Below, one piece after another: positions 17,815 through 26,683 of a DNA stretch of 39,733 nt. The notes under the pieces are model-generated. The model searched no databases. It was not told the DNA's origin and saw only the letters and a program-made list of their open reading frames with translations. The DNA comes from Akkermansiaceae bacterium (lineage in GTDB: Bacteria; Verrucomicrobiota; Verrucomicrobiia; Verrucomicrobiales; Akkermansiaceae), in contig CAILVZ010000136.1 of the NCBI GenBank assembly GCA_903837825.1, positions 1 to 39,733 on the forward strand. Direction: 5' to 3'. The stretch's first letter is position 1. The number at the start of each line of letters is the position of its first letter. The position numbers were made by a program, and so were the translations under genes.

Positions 17815-19074
17815 TTAGCCTCTCCGGATCTTTGATCCATTGAACAAGATCATCATCCGGTAAATCCGCTTTTTGCGCGTCTCAATCTTGCCCGTGACGA
17901 GATCAAAACGCTCCGGAATTTCCTGCCGATGGATGTCCACACTCGCCCGGAATCCTCGCTCGGAAAAAATATCAATTAGAATTGCAATGGCCACCGGATC
18001 GTTGAAAAGCGGATCCTCCGTGTTAATCATCGCCCGACCACTCACCGCATAGCGCTTGATGATGGGCATCATCTTTCCTTGGATAAAGTCCACGACTGCT
18101 AGCAATAGCTGCGCATGGGCAAACTGGTAGCCATCGAGGCGATTGACCAGCTCCTGCCTCGCCTGCTGGACGATCTCATCTGCAAGCGGGATGTGGCGGA
18201 GCGTATCGTAGGTGAGCGGCTCAAGCTCAAGCGAACTTTGATACTCAAGCTCGTTGATGATGTTCTGCTGGACCACCTCGATCGGAGCCTGAGCATTGAT
18301 GAAATGGTAGTGGAAAATCTCTCGAAGCGAGACGAGCGCATCGTAGGTTTTTTCCTTAAACGTTCGGTAGCGATTGCGGGCGAGTTCGGGCGAAAAGTCG
18401 GTATTTCGCTCTTCTTCAAACTCCCCGATGCCAGATTGCCGAATCTCCGCATTGCGAACCACCGCTTCGCGGCCACGCTTGAGCTGGCGGGCGATGCTCT
18501 CCGCCTCGTCCACGAAGAGCACCATGATGTGGAATGTAGGCTGTCTAAATTGAAATGCCAGCGGCGTGCCCGAGAACTCGCGACGCAAGAGGATCATCTG
18601 ATCGTAAAACATCTTGAGGCACTCGACTTGGACAGTCGTGCGAGGAAATCCGTCAAGCACCGCACTGTCGCGAAACTCCGGCTTGAGCAACTCATGCAGC
18701 AAGAGTCGGAGCACTTCCTCGTCGCCCACCATGCCACCGTCCGCCTTGATCTTCGTCGCCTCAGGCGAGTCTAACAGCTCACTGATCACGATCGGTGGAG
18801 CCGTGATACTCCGAACCGAGCAAATGAATGCCGTGTTCGTACCCTTACCCGAGCCAGGCGCCCCTCCTAACAGAATCAACTCCTTGGGGAAATGCAAATT
18901 CTCTCGTCCGAATGCCTTTTCCAAGCCTTTCCAAACCCGATTGAAAATCAGCTGGGCGTCCTTAATTTCAAGGTCTGGATTGGTTGAGGTGGCGACTGGT
19001 TGATTCGGCTTCACTGAAAGAAAATGGTAATAAAAATTGCGAGCGGATGCGAGCAGGGAGTGGTCATTCGACAC
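17815..19074 (-). CDS. Adenylate kinase-like P-loop protein with long C-terminal extension
   Basis: About 419 residues from GTG 19074. That start is chosen because AAGGAG (19081-19086) lies six bases upstream, the best Shine-Dalgarno match in this block; a TTG at 19098 is the only upstream option. Walker A is LILLGGAPGSGKGT, and DGFPRTTVQ matches the adenylate kinase DGFPR motif; the P-loop domain spans roughly residues 60-280. A normal adenylate kinase is about 190-220 residues, so some 140 C-terminal residues (from SLELEPLTYDTLRHIP) are extra, with no fold I recognise. The start overlaps the end of the rhamnosidase gene by 11 bp, so it is translationally coupled. It is not an FGGY sugar kinase, so it does not replace rhamnulokinase. 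Substrate unknown. Confidence 0.75.
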   Translation of the reverse strand: MSNDHSLLASARNFYYHFLSVKPNQPVATSTNPDLEIKDAQLIFNRVWKGLEKAFGRENLHFPKELILLGGAPGSGKGTNTAFICSVRSITAPPIVISELLDSPEATKIKADGGMVGDEEVLRLLLHELLKPEFRDSAVLDGFPRTTVQVECLKMFYDQMILLRREFSGTPLAFQFRQPTFHIMVLFVDEAESIARQLKRGREAVVRNAEIRQSGIGEFEEERNTDFSPELARNRYRTFKEKTYDALVSLREIFHYHFINAQAPIEVVQQNIINELEYQSSLELEPLTYDTLRHIPLADEIVQQARQELVNRLDGYQFAHAQLLLAVVDFIQGKMMPIIKRYAVSGRAMINTEDPLFNDPVAIAILIDIFSERGFRASVDIHRQEIPERFDLVTGKIETRKKRIYRMMILFNGSKIRRG

Positions 19075-20788
19075 GCTCGACTCCTTCAGGGAGATCAACG
19101 GCGGATTTCACGCTTCCATCCGCCTGCTTTTCATGGCGGACATGGATCGGCCCTTTCGGGGTGGGATACGTTCCCTCTGCCCATTCCAAGCGACCAAGAT
19201 GCGGAGCGATCCTTACCTTGCCGAAGCCTGGAGTCACTGGGACGATGCCCAAAACATTCTTGCTCAACCATGCGGTGGGCCCGCCCGACCAGCCGTGACA
19301 AAAGCTGTGGCGAAACCCAACATAGCAAAATGCCCCGAAGTCTCCGTGGAGATCTTTTTTGCCCGCTGGTACCCGCTCATCAATGCGCCCTGAGTTCTCG
19401 GTCCATGCGAGATCAAAATCCTCCCAAAACGTGGTCGCTCCCACATCCAACATGCCGCCCCAATAGCGGCTGATGAAATCCATTCCCGTATCGAAATCCC
19501 CTGACTTCGCGAGCGCATTGAGAACATAAAACCCGTAAAAAGTTCCTAGATCCTTGGGCCCATCTTTTTTGAGCACCTTGGAAGAAACCTCTGACGCCTC
19601 GCGAAACCCAGCAATGGAGAGCAATGCCGCAGGGGATTTACGACCACTCGATTCGGGTGTGTGGGTCTTCAACCGGGACGCCGCCACTCGGCAAAGCCGC
19701 GCGGTCTCAGGATCATTCAACACCTCACAAAGCCTCGCGCCGCTTTCCATCGTCAGCGTCATCATCGCTTGCAGGCCCTCATGCACCGCGGTCTTGTCCC
19801 GGTAAGTTGGCCAATCGAGAAAACGCATGCCATCCAGTTTCTCGCGCCCATTCTCGCCAACATAGGTCGTCAAGCGCTTGAGCAATTCGATTAGATACGG
19901 TTGTTGCTGCTTGAGATAAGCCAGGTTTCCATGGTGCATGTACCACTCCTCGTGAATCAGAATCCACCACATGGAGTATGAGCTTATCCCATTCATCCAC
20001 TCGGTGACCGGCGTCATTTCACGACTCAGGTCGAGACTCTTCGGCACCACTTCATTCTCACCAAACACGCAATTGATCACGCTCACCTCAGGATGCATGT
20101 CTCCCATCCAGACCAGTCGGTCACGCTTGATCCCATCCCACAGGTAGTCCTGCATGTTGAGATGAACGGTGTAGGCCCCCGTCTTCCAAACCTGGCTCAA
20201 TCGTTCATCCGAGCAGGTGAACGAACCCACGTACGGCACATCTCGAATCGTAAGCACCGCCCGCGCTTGGCTGATCTCCACCGTCTGCTCGGGATCCACG
20301 TTATCGATGCGGACAAAGCGGAATCCACTCGGGCCGATCGTACTCTTCCCGAGCCACGGCAGCATCACCGACCGGTCGCGCACCGCATGGTCGTTTTGGG
20401 CACCACGGTCGCCGAGTTCTGCCATCGCCTCGGAAACGGACTCGCCCAATCGCACCCGAACCGAAACCCCTTTGGGCTGTGACATCGTGGTAAACAACTC
20501 AACCGATCCCGCGATTTCCACCCCGAAGTCGATGACGATCGACCCGCCAGGGAGGAGCTGAAGCGGTGGATGCGGGTCAGCCAAAGTCGCTTGTCCATTC
20601 TGCGGTTGGAGCAGATTCTCCGAGTTCACCACTCCCTTGTCCGATGCCCAGACAATGCGCTTCGGCTGGATGAAAAACGATGTCAGCGGACTTTTTTCGG
20701 CAGCGACTGGAAACCCAGGCGGAGATGCCTCAGACACCATCGAGCTAACTAAAAAAACCGCTGGAATGAGGCAACCTAGGAGATTCAT
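19064..20788 (-). CDS. Secreted alpha-L-rhamnosidase-like protein (GH78)
   Basis: 574 residues with a signal peptide (LLGCLIPAVFLVSSMVSEA). An N-terminal beta-sandwich region (SIVIDFGVEIAGSVEL, SGFRFVRIDNV) precedes the (alpha/alpha)6 catalytic barrel, which contains the GH78 hallmark segment DYLWDGIKRDRLVWMGDMHPE with acidic candidates for catalysis, and the late HSFCHGWSGGPTAWL followed by the C-terminal beta domain (VTPGFGKVRIAPHLG). It is shorter than many GH78 enzymes (700-1000 residues) because extra N-terminal modules are lacking. It would release L-rhamnose from glycans outside the cytoplasm. It sits 17 bp downstream of the ABC binding-protein gene, which supports a shared rhamnose role. 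Confidence 0.85.
   Translation of the reverse strand: MNLLGCLIPAVFLVSSMVSEASPPGFPVAAEKSPLTSFFIQPKRIVWASDKGVVNSENLLQPQNGQATLADPHPPLQLLPGGSIVIDFGVEIAGSVELFTTMSQPKGVSVRVRLGESVSEAMAELGDRGAQNDHAVRDRSVMLPWLGKSTIGPSGFRFVRIDNVDPEQTVEISQARAVLTIRDVPYVGSFTCSDERLSQVWKTGAYTVHLNMQDYLWDGIKRDRLVWMGDMHPEVSVINCVFGENEVVPKSLDLSREMTPVTEWMNGISSYSMWWILIHEEWYMHHGNLAYLKQQQPYLIELLKRLTTYVGENGREKLDGMRFLDWPTYRDKTAVHEGLQAMMTLTMESGARLCEVLNDPETARLCRVAASRLKTHTPESSGRKSPAALLSIAGFREASEVSSKVLKKDGPKDLGTFYGFYVLNALAKSGDFDTGMDFISRYWGGMLDVGATTFWEDFDLAWTENSGRIDERVPAGKKDLHGDFGAFCYVGFRHSFCHGWSGGPTAWLSKNVLGIVPVTPGFGKVRIAPHLGRLEWAEGTYPTPKGPIHVRHEKQADGSVKSAVDLPEGVERVE
19081..19086 (-). promoter_or_regulatory. Ribosome binding site AAGGAG deciding a GTG start
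   Basis: AAGGAG on the minus strand, six bases before GTG 19074 and inside the last codons of the rhamnosidase gene. It stands out because most genes here lack a recognisable Shine-Dalgarno sequence. Confidence 0.7.
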
Positions 20789-20805
20789 TAAAAAATTAAT
20801 TTCGA

Positions 20806-21795
20806 TTAGAAATCGAATTGATCGATGTTATCCTTAGTGAATACAAATGGTTTTCCGAGAACGATGTTATCGCCAACCACGTCGATCTTCCCAAGCTTGC
20901 CCGCGTTGAACTCCTTGGCGCCGGCAACAAGTTCACCTTTCGCGACTGCAGCACCCGCCATCACCGAGAGATAACCGAGTTGCTCGACATTCCAAAGAAT
21001 GACCGCTTGGGTGACGCCCTCTTTGACGTAGGCCTTATTTTCGCTGGGCAATCCCAGTCCAAGCACTTTGACCGCTCCAGCTTTGCCAGCTTGTTTCACG
21101 GCTTCGGCTGCACCGGGGACCGCGGGCGAGCAAACGCCGATGATCGCCTTCAAGTTTGGATAAGCGCTCAAGAGGTTCGTGGCTTCCTGCTGTGCCTTAT
21201 CTTTTTGGTCGTCACAGGGCTTGATGTCCACCAGCTTCATGTTTGGGTACTTTGTGGCATGGCGCTCCTTAATGTACTTGATCCACTCGTTGAGGTTAGA
21301 GGCTGTTAGAGTTCCCGTAATGATGGCGAACTCACCTTCTCCACCTGTTAGGCTTGCAGCACTGTCCATCAATTGCTCACCGATTCCCTGAGCCGTTGCC
21401 TGATTGACGAAGAACGAGCGAGCGTCCGTGTTGGCATCCGCATCATAGGTGACCACTTTGATTCCAGCAGCTTGTGCCTTTTTCAATGCCGTCGAAATCG
21501 AATCTTTGTTTTCGCATGCTGCGGCGATCACGTCGACACCATCGGTGATCCAGTTCTCGACGATTTCATTTTGTTTGGCGGGGTCTGAGTTGATCGGGCC
21601 ATCAAATTTCAGCTCAGCATTGAGTTCAGCGGCAGCGGCCCGCGCACCTTTTTCGCAAGTGACGAAGTACTGGTTGCCTTTGCTCTTCGGAAGCAGGGCG
21701 ATGGTGAGCTTGCTGCTAGAATGCGACTTGCTGCAAGAAATGAAAGGAAGCGTGGCGATGAGCGCGACGGTGGCGGCGAGGGTTTTGCGTTTCAT
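20806..21795 (-). CDS. rhaS: Sugar ABC transporter substrate-binding lipoprotein, probable rhamnose binding (RhaS-like)
   Basis: 329 residues, type I periplasmic binding protein (ribose/LsrB class). The leader KTLAATVALIATLPFISC ends in a lipobox, so the protein is likely lipid-anchored. Two-lobe fold segments are LTIALLPKSKGNQYFVTCEKG, VDVIAAACENKDSISTALKKA, KVVTYDADANTDARSFFVNQ, and LKAIIGVCSPAVPGAAEAV. It resembles the rhizobial RhaS rhamnose-binding protein. The ATG overlaps no upstream gene, but the permease stop at 21792 overlaps this start by 4 bp (ATGA). Sugar specificity is inferred from the rhaA and rhamnosidase neighbours. Confidence 0.85.
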   Translation of the reverse strand: MKRKTLAATVALIATLPFISCSKSHSSSKLTIALLPKSKGNQYFVTCEKGARAAAAELNAELKFDGPINSDPAKQNEIVENWITDGVDVIAAACENKDSISTALKKAQAAGIKVVTYDADANTDARSFFVNQATAQGIGEQLMDSAASLTGGEGEFAIITGTLTASNLNEWIKYIKERHATKYPNMKLVDIKPCDDQKDKAQQEATNLLSAYPNLKAIIGVCSPAVPGAAEAVKQAGKAGAVKVLGLGLPSENKAYVKEGVTQAVILWNVEQLGYLSVMAGAAVAKGELVAGAKEFNAGKLGKIDVVGDNIVLGKPFVFTKDNIDQFDF

Positions 21796-22844
21796 GAGTT
21801 TGCTGGGTTAGGAGAGGTGTTTGCAAAAGACTGCTTGCGGGCGCGGCGGACGGCCAGCGTTTTTGTCAATGCGCCTAGGGAAAGTGCGGTGAGCAGGAGC
21901 AATCCGGTGAGAAGTCCTGAGAGCTCTCGGGCGACGCTAGCCACGGGCTGATCAAAAATTCGGTAGTCGGAAATTCGGGTAAGACCGTTGTTGAGAATCG
22001 CGAGAGCGACCCAACCCAGAAGCGTGCCGGCCACCGTTCCGGAGCCGCCAAAGATGCTGACGCCCCCTAGCACCACTGCCGTAATCGCCAGCAATTCATA
22101 GCCAATCCCAGCATTCGCACGAGCCTCGCCGAGCCTCGCCACGAGAACGACTGCGGCAATTCCCGCTGCGGCCCCTGCGATCATGTAAGCCAGGCTCGTG
22201 TTGCGCGCGACGGGAATCCCCGCATACCGAGCCCCATCCGCCGCGTAGCCAATGGCGCGGAACGAACGGCCAAAGGTCGTCCGGTGCACCAGCAACCCAA
22301 TGCCAGCCGCCACCCCGATAAAAATCCACACCTGAGCTGGAAGGCCCGCAACATCAGAATTCCCTAACGCCAGAAACGAGGGCGGGAAGCCAGAATACGA
22401 TTCCGCACCATGGGTAAGCGCCTCCGCCAAACCTCGGAAAAGCGAAAATGTCCCCAAGGTCACGATCAGCGGAGGCAAGTTCAAGCGAGTGATCAATACT
22501 GCGTTAAAACCACCGCCCAGCGCACCGATCCCGACCGCGGCCAAACTCGCCAGCCACGGATCCATCCCCAGCCGGTTGACCATCATGCCAAACAACACTG
22601 CGCACAGCCCCATCATCGAACCCACCGACAAATCGATGCCTCCTGTTAGAATCACTGGGGTCATCGCCACCGCGAGGAGACCGATTTCCACCGAGTGACG
22701 GAATACGTTGGAAACGTTGCGCCCCACGAGGAAATTGCGGCCTAACAACTGGAAGAGCACGACCTCCACCAAGATCGCGAGCACCAGCACAACCTCATGA
22801 CGGGCGAGCAATGATTTGAAAGAAATTGACCTTGAACTAGGCAT
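21792..22844 (-). CDS. rhaQ: Sugar ABC transporter permease (RhaQ-like)
   Basis: 350 residues with about ten hydrophobic segments of the BPD_transp_2 (ribose/AraH) type. Family marks include VILTGGIDLSVGSMMGLCAVLFG, LPPLIVTLGTFSLFRGLAEALT, and YELLAITAVVLGGVSIFGGSGT, the cytoplasmic EAA-like coupling region for the ATPase. It forms the channel with the second permease. The start is 12 bp after the stop of that permease gene and its own stop overlaps the binding-protein start. Confidence 0.85.
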   Translation of the reverse strand: MPSSRSISFKSLLARHEVVLVLAILVEVVLFQLLGRNFLVGRNVSNVFRHSVEIGLLAVAMTPVILTGGIDLSVGSMMGLCAVLFGMMVNRLGMDPWLASLAAVGIGALGGGFNAVLITRLNLPPLIVTLGTFSLFRGLAEALTHGAESYSGFPPSFLALGNSDVAGLPAQVWIFIGVAAGIGLLVHRTTFGRSFRAIGYAADGARYAGIPVARNTSLAYMIAGAAAGIAAVVLVARLGEARANAGIGYELLAITAVVLGGVSIFGGSGTVAGTLLGWVALAILNNGLTRISDYRIFDQPVASVARELSGLLTGLLLLTALSLGALTKTLAVRRARKQSFANTSPNPANS

Positions 22845-22856
22845 GGGGTTCGTCGG

Positions 22857-23786
22857 TTAGAATTGAGATTTGCGGCTGCGAAGTCCATCTGCCACCACAG
22901 CGAGAAGAATCACCAAACCCTGAATCGCCTTCTCCCAATAGGGCGGCTCGTGAAAATGGGTGAGCGCGGGATTCACGTTTGCGAGAAGTAGCATCCCTAA
23001 TAAAACACCCCACATCGTGCCTCGCCCCCCGCTGATCGCCACACCCCCAACCACTGCTGCGGCAATGGTTTTAAGATCAAGCCCATCGCCACAATTGGGT
23101 TGGACCTGTGGCGACTGCACCAAGTTGAGCACTGCCGCAAGTCCAGCGAGAAGCCCCATCAGAACGAACACACCGAAGGTGGTACGCTTGGGATCAATTC
23201 CGGCCAATCGCGCTGCCTCGGCATCGGTCCCAGTCGCGTAAATTTGTCGGCCACCCATCAGGTTTTTCATAGCCCATGCGGCACCCACGACCAAGGTGAG
23301 GGCAATGGACACCACGACCATTTGCCCCACTTGCTGGCTGAGCCCAAACCATTGAATGCCGTTCGGTAGCGCAAGCAAGCGCCCCTGCTGCCATAACCGC
23401 AGCGCCTCCTGCCACGTGACCATTGTCGCTAGAGTGACGACAATGCTGGGGAGTCCAAGGTAAGCAACCAGCACTCCATTGACCGCACCCATGAGAGCGC
23501 CTACCCCCAAGGCAGCGAAGACCGCCACGCCTAACGGAAATCCCGCAGAAGCAGTGACACCCGCGACGATCGCGCACATGCTGAACTGAGCGCCGATCGA
23601 GATGTCAATCTGTCGGGAAATGATTACCAATGCGATTCCTACGGCAGCCACCAATGCAGGCATCTGCGAGGTGAGCCGTGAACCAAGCGGTTGGGCTTGG
23701 AAAAAGTGCGGTGCAAAAACTGCTAGAGATAGGAGCAACAACGCCAAAGCGATCGCAACCGTGAGTTCACGAAAATACTTGTTCAT
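22857..23786 (-). CDS. rhaP: Sugar ABC transporter permease (RhaP-like)
   Basis: 309 residues, also of the ribose-type permease family: VIISRQIDISIGAQFSMCAIVAG, LPSIVVTLATMVTWQEALRLW, and DLKTIAAAVVGGVAISGGRGT, the conserved coupling loop. It contains a short Q-P-N-C insertion (SPQVQPNCGDG) before that loop. The ATG at 23786 overlaps the stop of the ATPase gene by 4 bp, so translation is coupled. A heterodimeric permease pair is the pattern of rhizobial RhaP/RhaQ. Confidence 0.85.
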   Translation of the reverse strand: MNKYFRELTVAIALALLLLSLAVFAPHFFQAQPLGSRLTSQMPALVAAVGIALVIISRQIDISIGAQFSMCAIVAGVTASAGFPLGVAVFAALGVGALMGAVNGVLVAYLGLPSIVVTLATMVTWQEALRLWQQGRLLALPNGIQWFGLSQQVGQMVVVSIALTLVVGAAWAMKNLMGGRQIYATGTDAEAARLAGIDPKRTTFGVFVLMGLLAGLAAVLNLVQSPQVQPNCGDGLDLKTIAAAVVGGVAISGGRGTMWGVLLGMLLLANVNPALTHFHEPPYWEKAIQGLVILLAVVADGLRSRKSQF

Positions 23787-25297
23787 GAGGCAACCTCGTT
23801 TCTGTTGGTTCCGAGAGCGGCAGCCATCACCGAGTGAGCGTCTGCATCCTGCTTCTCGAGGATTTCTACAAGCTTGCCATTGCGCATCACGGCAACGCGG
23901 TCACTCATTCCCAAGACCTCTGGAAGATCGCTGGAAATCATCAACACGGCGAGACCCTCACGCGCCAGGCCGCGGATGATCTTGTGAATTTCACTTTTCG
24001 CTCCGACATCGACCCCCTGCGTCGGTTCATCGAGAATGAGCAACTTCGGCTGAGTTGCGAGCCACCGGGCCACACTCACTTTTTGCTGGTTGCCTCCGCT
24101 TAAGCTACCGCCGGGCGCGTCTGGGGAAAATGCCTTAATGCCCAAATCTCGGATGAAATCCTTCGCCAATTGATGTTCGGCGGCAAGACGTAGCCAGCTG
24201 TTAGGAAAAAACCGCGGATGACTCGCCATCGTCATATTTTGAGCGATCGGCATCTCGAGGATCACTCCGTGGCGACGGCGATCTTCCGGCACATATGCGA
24301 TCCCCCGTGCAATTGCCTCACGCGGGGACCTAATGTGCAGCACTTCTCCATTCAAAATGATTTCACCCGAATCTGCCGGAGTGATTCCAAAAAGGATTCG
24401 AGCCAATTCCGTGCGGCCAGCACCCACCAGTCCAGCCATCCCAACAATTTCGCCCGCTCTAATTTCCAAGTTCACACCGCTGACGCCGCTAGCAGCACAT
24501 CCCAACTCTCTCAGCTCCAGCACCGCTGCGCCAGGCGCTCCTTCGGATGGCGGATAGATCGATGACACTTCCCGCCCCACCATCAGTTTGATCATCGCCG
24601 ACTCCGTGAGAGAATCGACTGCATAAGTGCCAACGCTCTCACCATCGCGTAGCACGGTCACACGGTCCGCCAACGCAAAAATCTCCTCGAGGCGATGGGA
24701 AATATAAATCACACCCACTCCATTTTTCCGGAGGTCGCAAACCACCTTGAAAAGCAACTGCTGCTCCTTTTGAGTGAGCGAGGCGGTCGGCTCATCCATC
24801 ACCACGATGCGTGCGCCGGACCCCAGCGCACACGCGATTTCCACCAACTGCTGCTCGGGCATCGAAAGCGAGCGAACCACGGCATCTGGCGAGATCTCCG
24901 CACCGATTTGCTGAAGGAGCTCGACCGCGTGCTTGCGTTGGGCGGCCCAGCGAACCCGAGAGAAGAGCCCTGATTTTTTTAAGCGAAGCCCGATATTCTC
25001 CGAAACGGTTAGATCAGGAAAAAGCGCTGGCTGTTGGTAAATGCAGGCAATCCCAAGCTCGCGTGCCTTGGAAGGTGTTAGATGAGAAATCTCCACACCC
25101 GCGACCCTCATGCTTCCGCCATCTGGCTGATGCGCGCCCGTGATCGTTTTGATGAGGGTGGATTTCCCTGCACCATTCTCTCCCAAGAGTGCGTGCACCT
25201 CCCCCGGATTCAATTCAAACGACACCCCTTTCAACGCACGGACCGCGCCGAACGATTTGCGAATTTCTGAAAGTTGAAGTAATGTCTGCAAACCCAT
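23783..25297 (-). CDS. rhaT: Sugar ABC transporter ATP-binding protein with two nucleotide-binding domains (RhaT-like)
   Basis: About 504 residues from ATG 25297, which lies 20 bp after the rhaA stop; a TTG at 25321 overlapping rhaA is possible but weaker. Domain 1 has Walker A GENGAGKST, signature LSMPEQQLVEIA and Walker B IVVMDEPTASLT. Domain 2 has a degenerate Walker A (GLVGAGRTELARILFG) but an intact signature LSGGNQQKVSVARWL and Walker B LLILDEPTQGVDVG. This tandem arrangement is standard for ribose/rhamnose/autoinducer-2 class importers. It powers the two downstream permeases. The symbol rhaT here follows the rhizobial ABC nomenclature, not the E. coli symporter. Confidence 0.88.
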   Translation of the reverse strand: MGLQTLLQLSEIRKSFGAVRALKGVSFELNPGEVHALLGENGAGKSTLIKTITGAHQPDGGSMRVAGVEISHLTPSKARELGIACIYQQPALFPDLTVSENIGLRLKKSGLFSRVRWAAQRKHAVELLQQIGAEISPDAVVRSLSMPEQQLVEIACALGSGARIVVMDEPTASLTQKEQQLLFKVVCDLRKNGVGVIYISHRLEEIFALADRVTVLRDGESVGTYAVDSLTESAMIKLMVGREVSSIYPPSEGAPGAAVLELRELGCAASGVSGVNLEIRAGEIVGMAGLVGAGRTELARILFGITPADSGEIILNGEVLHIRSPREAIARGIAYVPEDRRRHGVILEMPIAQNMTMASHPRFFPNSWLRLAAEHQLAKDFIRDLGIKAFSPDAPGGSLSGGNQQKVSVARWLATQPKLLILDEPTQGVDVGAKSEIHKIIRGLAREGLAVLMISSDLPEVLGMSDRVAVMRNGKLVEILEKQDADAHSVMAAALGTNRNEVAS

Positions 25298-25317
25298 GGG
25301 TTGGTTGGTGATTCTAA

Positions 25318-26586
25318 TCAAACTCGTTTGCTCAAGACCGCATTTTCATACTGTTTCACCTCCGACAACCAAGCCGTGCCGGCAGGGACATTTTGCGATT
25401 CACAATAAGCATCCCAAACCGCACCCCATGGCAAGCTCTTGGTTTCTTCCATCAACGCGAGTCGCGCGGTGTAGTCGCCCGATTTCTCTGCATCGCGGAG
25501 GGCGACTGGCTCTAACAATGCCATGAGAAGCGCCTTGAGCGTGTTGCGGGTTCCAATCGTCCACGCCGCGATCCGGTTGATGCTGGCGTCGAAGAAGTCG
25601 AGTCCGATGTGAGTGCGGGAAAGCAATTGGTTGCGCACCAATTCCGCAGCGATCGATTTTAGGGCATCGTCGAGGGTCACGACGTGGTCGCTGTCCCACC
25701 GGACACCGCGGCTGACGTGCAGAAGGATTTCTGGCACATACATCAACGCGGACGTCAACTTGTCGGCAATGCCTTCCGTCGGATGGAAATGACCGGCGTC
25801 GAGGCAGAGGAGTTTATGGTTCTTGATTGCGTAGCCCATGTAGAACTCGTGCGAACCGACCACGTAGCTTTCACTGCCGATGCCGAACAATTTGCACTCC
25901 ACCGCATCGAGGTGGTACTTCGGGTTGAGTTTTTTGGCAAACACCTTGTCTAGTGAGTCGGATAGGCGTTGGCGCGGCGCGAGCCGATCCACGGGGGTGT
26001 CTTTGTAGCCATCAGGAATCCAGACGTTCGTAACCGTCGGTGACCCAAGTGCCTTGCCCATCGACGCGCCGATTTCACGGGAGGCGATGCAATGCTCGAT
26101 CCAGAAATCCCGAATGGATTTTTTCGGATGGGAAAGCGTGAATCCGTCGGCAGCTTTCGGGTGCGCAAAGCAGGTCGGATTGAAATCCATGCCCATGCCA
26201 TTCGCCTTTGCCCAGTCGATCCAGCCTTTGAAATGCTCCGGCCTGATCTCATTGCGGTCGACTTTTTTGCCGCCAAACTCGCCATAAAATGCGTGGAGAT
26301 TGAGGCGATGCTTGCCAGGGATGAGCGAGAGCGCCTTGTCCAAGTCTGCGCGGAGTTCATCGGGGGTGCGAGCCTTGCCGGGGTAGTTGCCGGTCACGGC
26401 GATCCCACCGCTCAAGCCTTCTCCCGAGTTTTCGAATCCGCCCACATCGTCGCCCTGCCAGCAGTGGAGAGAAATCGGGATTCTCGCTAGCTTGGCCATT
26501 GCGGCGTCCGTATCCACGCCGAGTTCAGCGTATCGGGATTGGGCAAGCTTGTAAGATTGGGCGATGGATTTGGAAGATTTGGCCAT
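25318..26586 (-). CDS. rhaA: L-rhamnose isomerase
   Basis: 422 residues, close to the 419 of E. coli RhaA, and clearly collinear: [116 protein letters not shown], and [15 protein letters not shown]. The metal-ligand Glu/Asp/His residues in those segments are kept. It converts L-rhamnose to L-rhamnulose in the cytoplasm. It is the first gene of the block, 97 bp from the divergent AraC regulator. The confident identity of this gene is what fixes the transporter's likely sugar. Confidence 0.96.
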   Translation of the reverse strand: MAKSSKSIAQSYKLAQSRYAELGVDTDAAMAKLARIPISLHCWQGDDVGGFENSGEGLSGGIAVTGNYPGKARTPDELRADLDKALSLIPGKHRLNLHAFYGEFGGKKVDRNEIRPEHFKGWIDWAKANGMGMDFNPTCFAHPKAADGFTLSHPKKSIRDFWIEHCIASREIGASMGKALGSPTVTNVWIPDGYKDTPVDRLAPRQRLSDSLDKVFAKKLNPKYHLDAVECKLFGIGSESYVVGSHEFYMGYAIKNHKLLCLDAGHFHPTEGIADKLTSALMYVPEILLHVSRGVRWDSDHVVTLDDALKSIAAELVRNQLLSRTHIGLDFFDASINRIAAWTIGTRNTLKALLMALLEPVALRDAEKSGDYTARLALMEETKSLPWGAVWDAYCESQNVPAGTAWLSEVKQYENAVLSKRV

Positions 26587-26683
26587 AAGGATGGATTTCT
26601 AGCGGGAACAGCGTTGCAATCATGCTCAGAATTCCAAAGAAAAACCTCCACAGTATTGCCAAAAAATAGCACAATCCCGCCAG
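26587..26683. promoter_or_regulatory. Divergent promoter region of the rhamnose block and its AraC regulator
   Basis: 97 bp between two divergent ATGs, AT-richer than the surrounding genes. It is the expected site for AraC-type binding. I see no strong inverted or direct repeat; the partly symmetric ATTG...CAAT flanks at 26655-26675 are too short to call an operator. Confidence 0.5.

Noticed and set aside
18115-18774. 219-codon plus-strand open frame opposite the adenylate-kinase-like gene
   Set aside because: Antisense of a region with clear P-loop kinase motifs, and no recognisable protein features.
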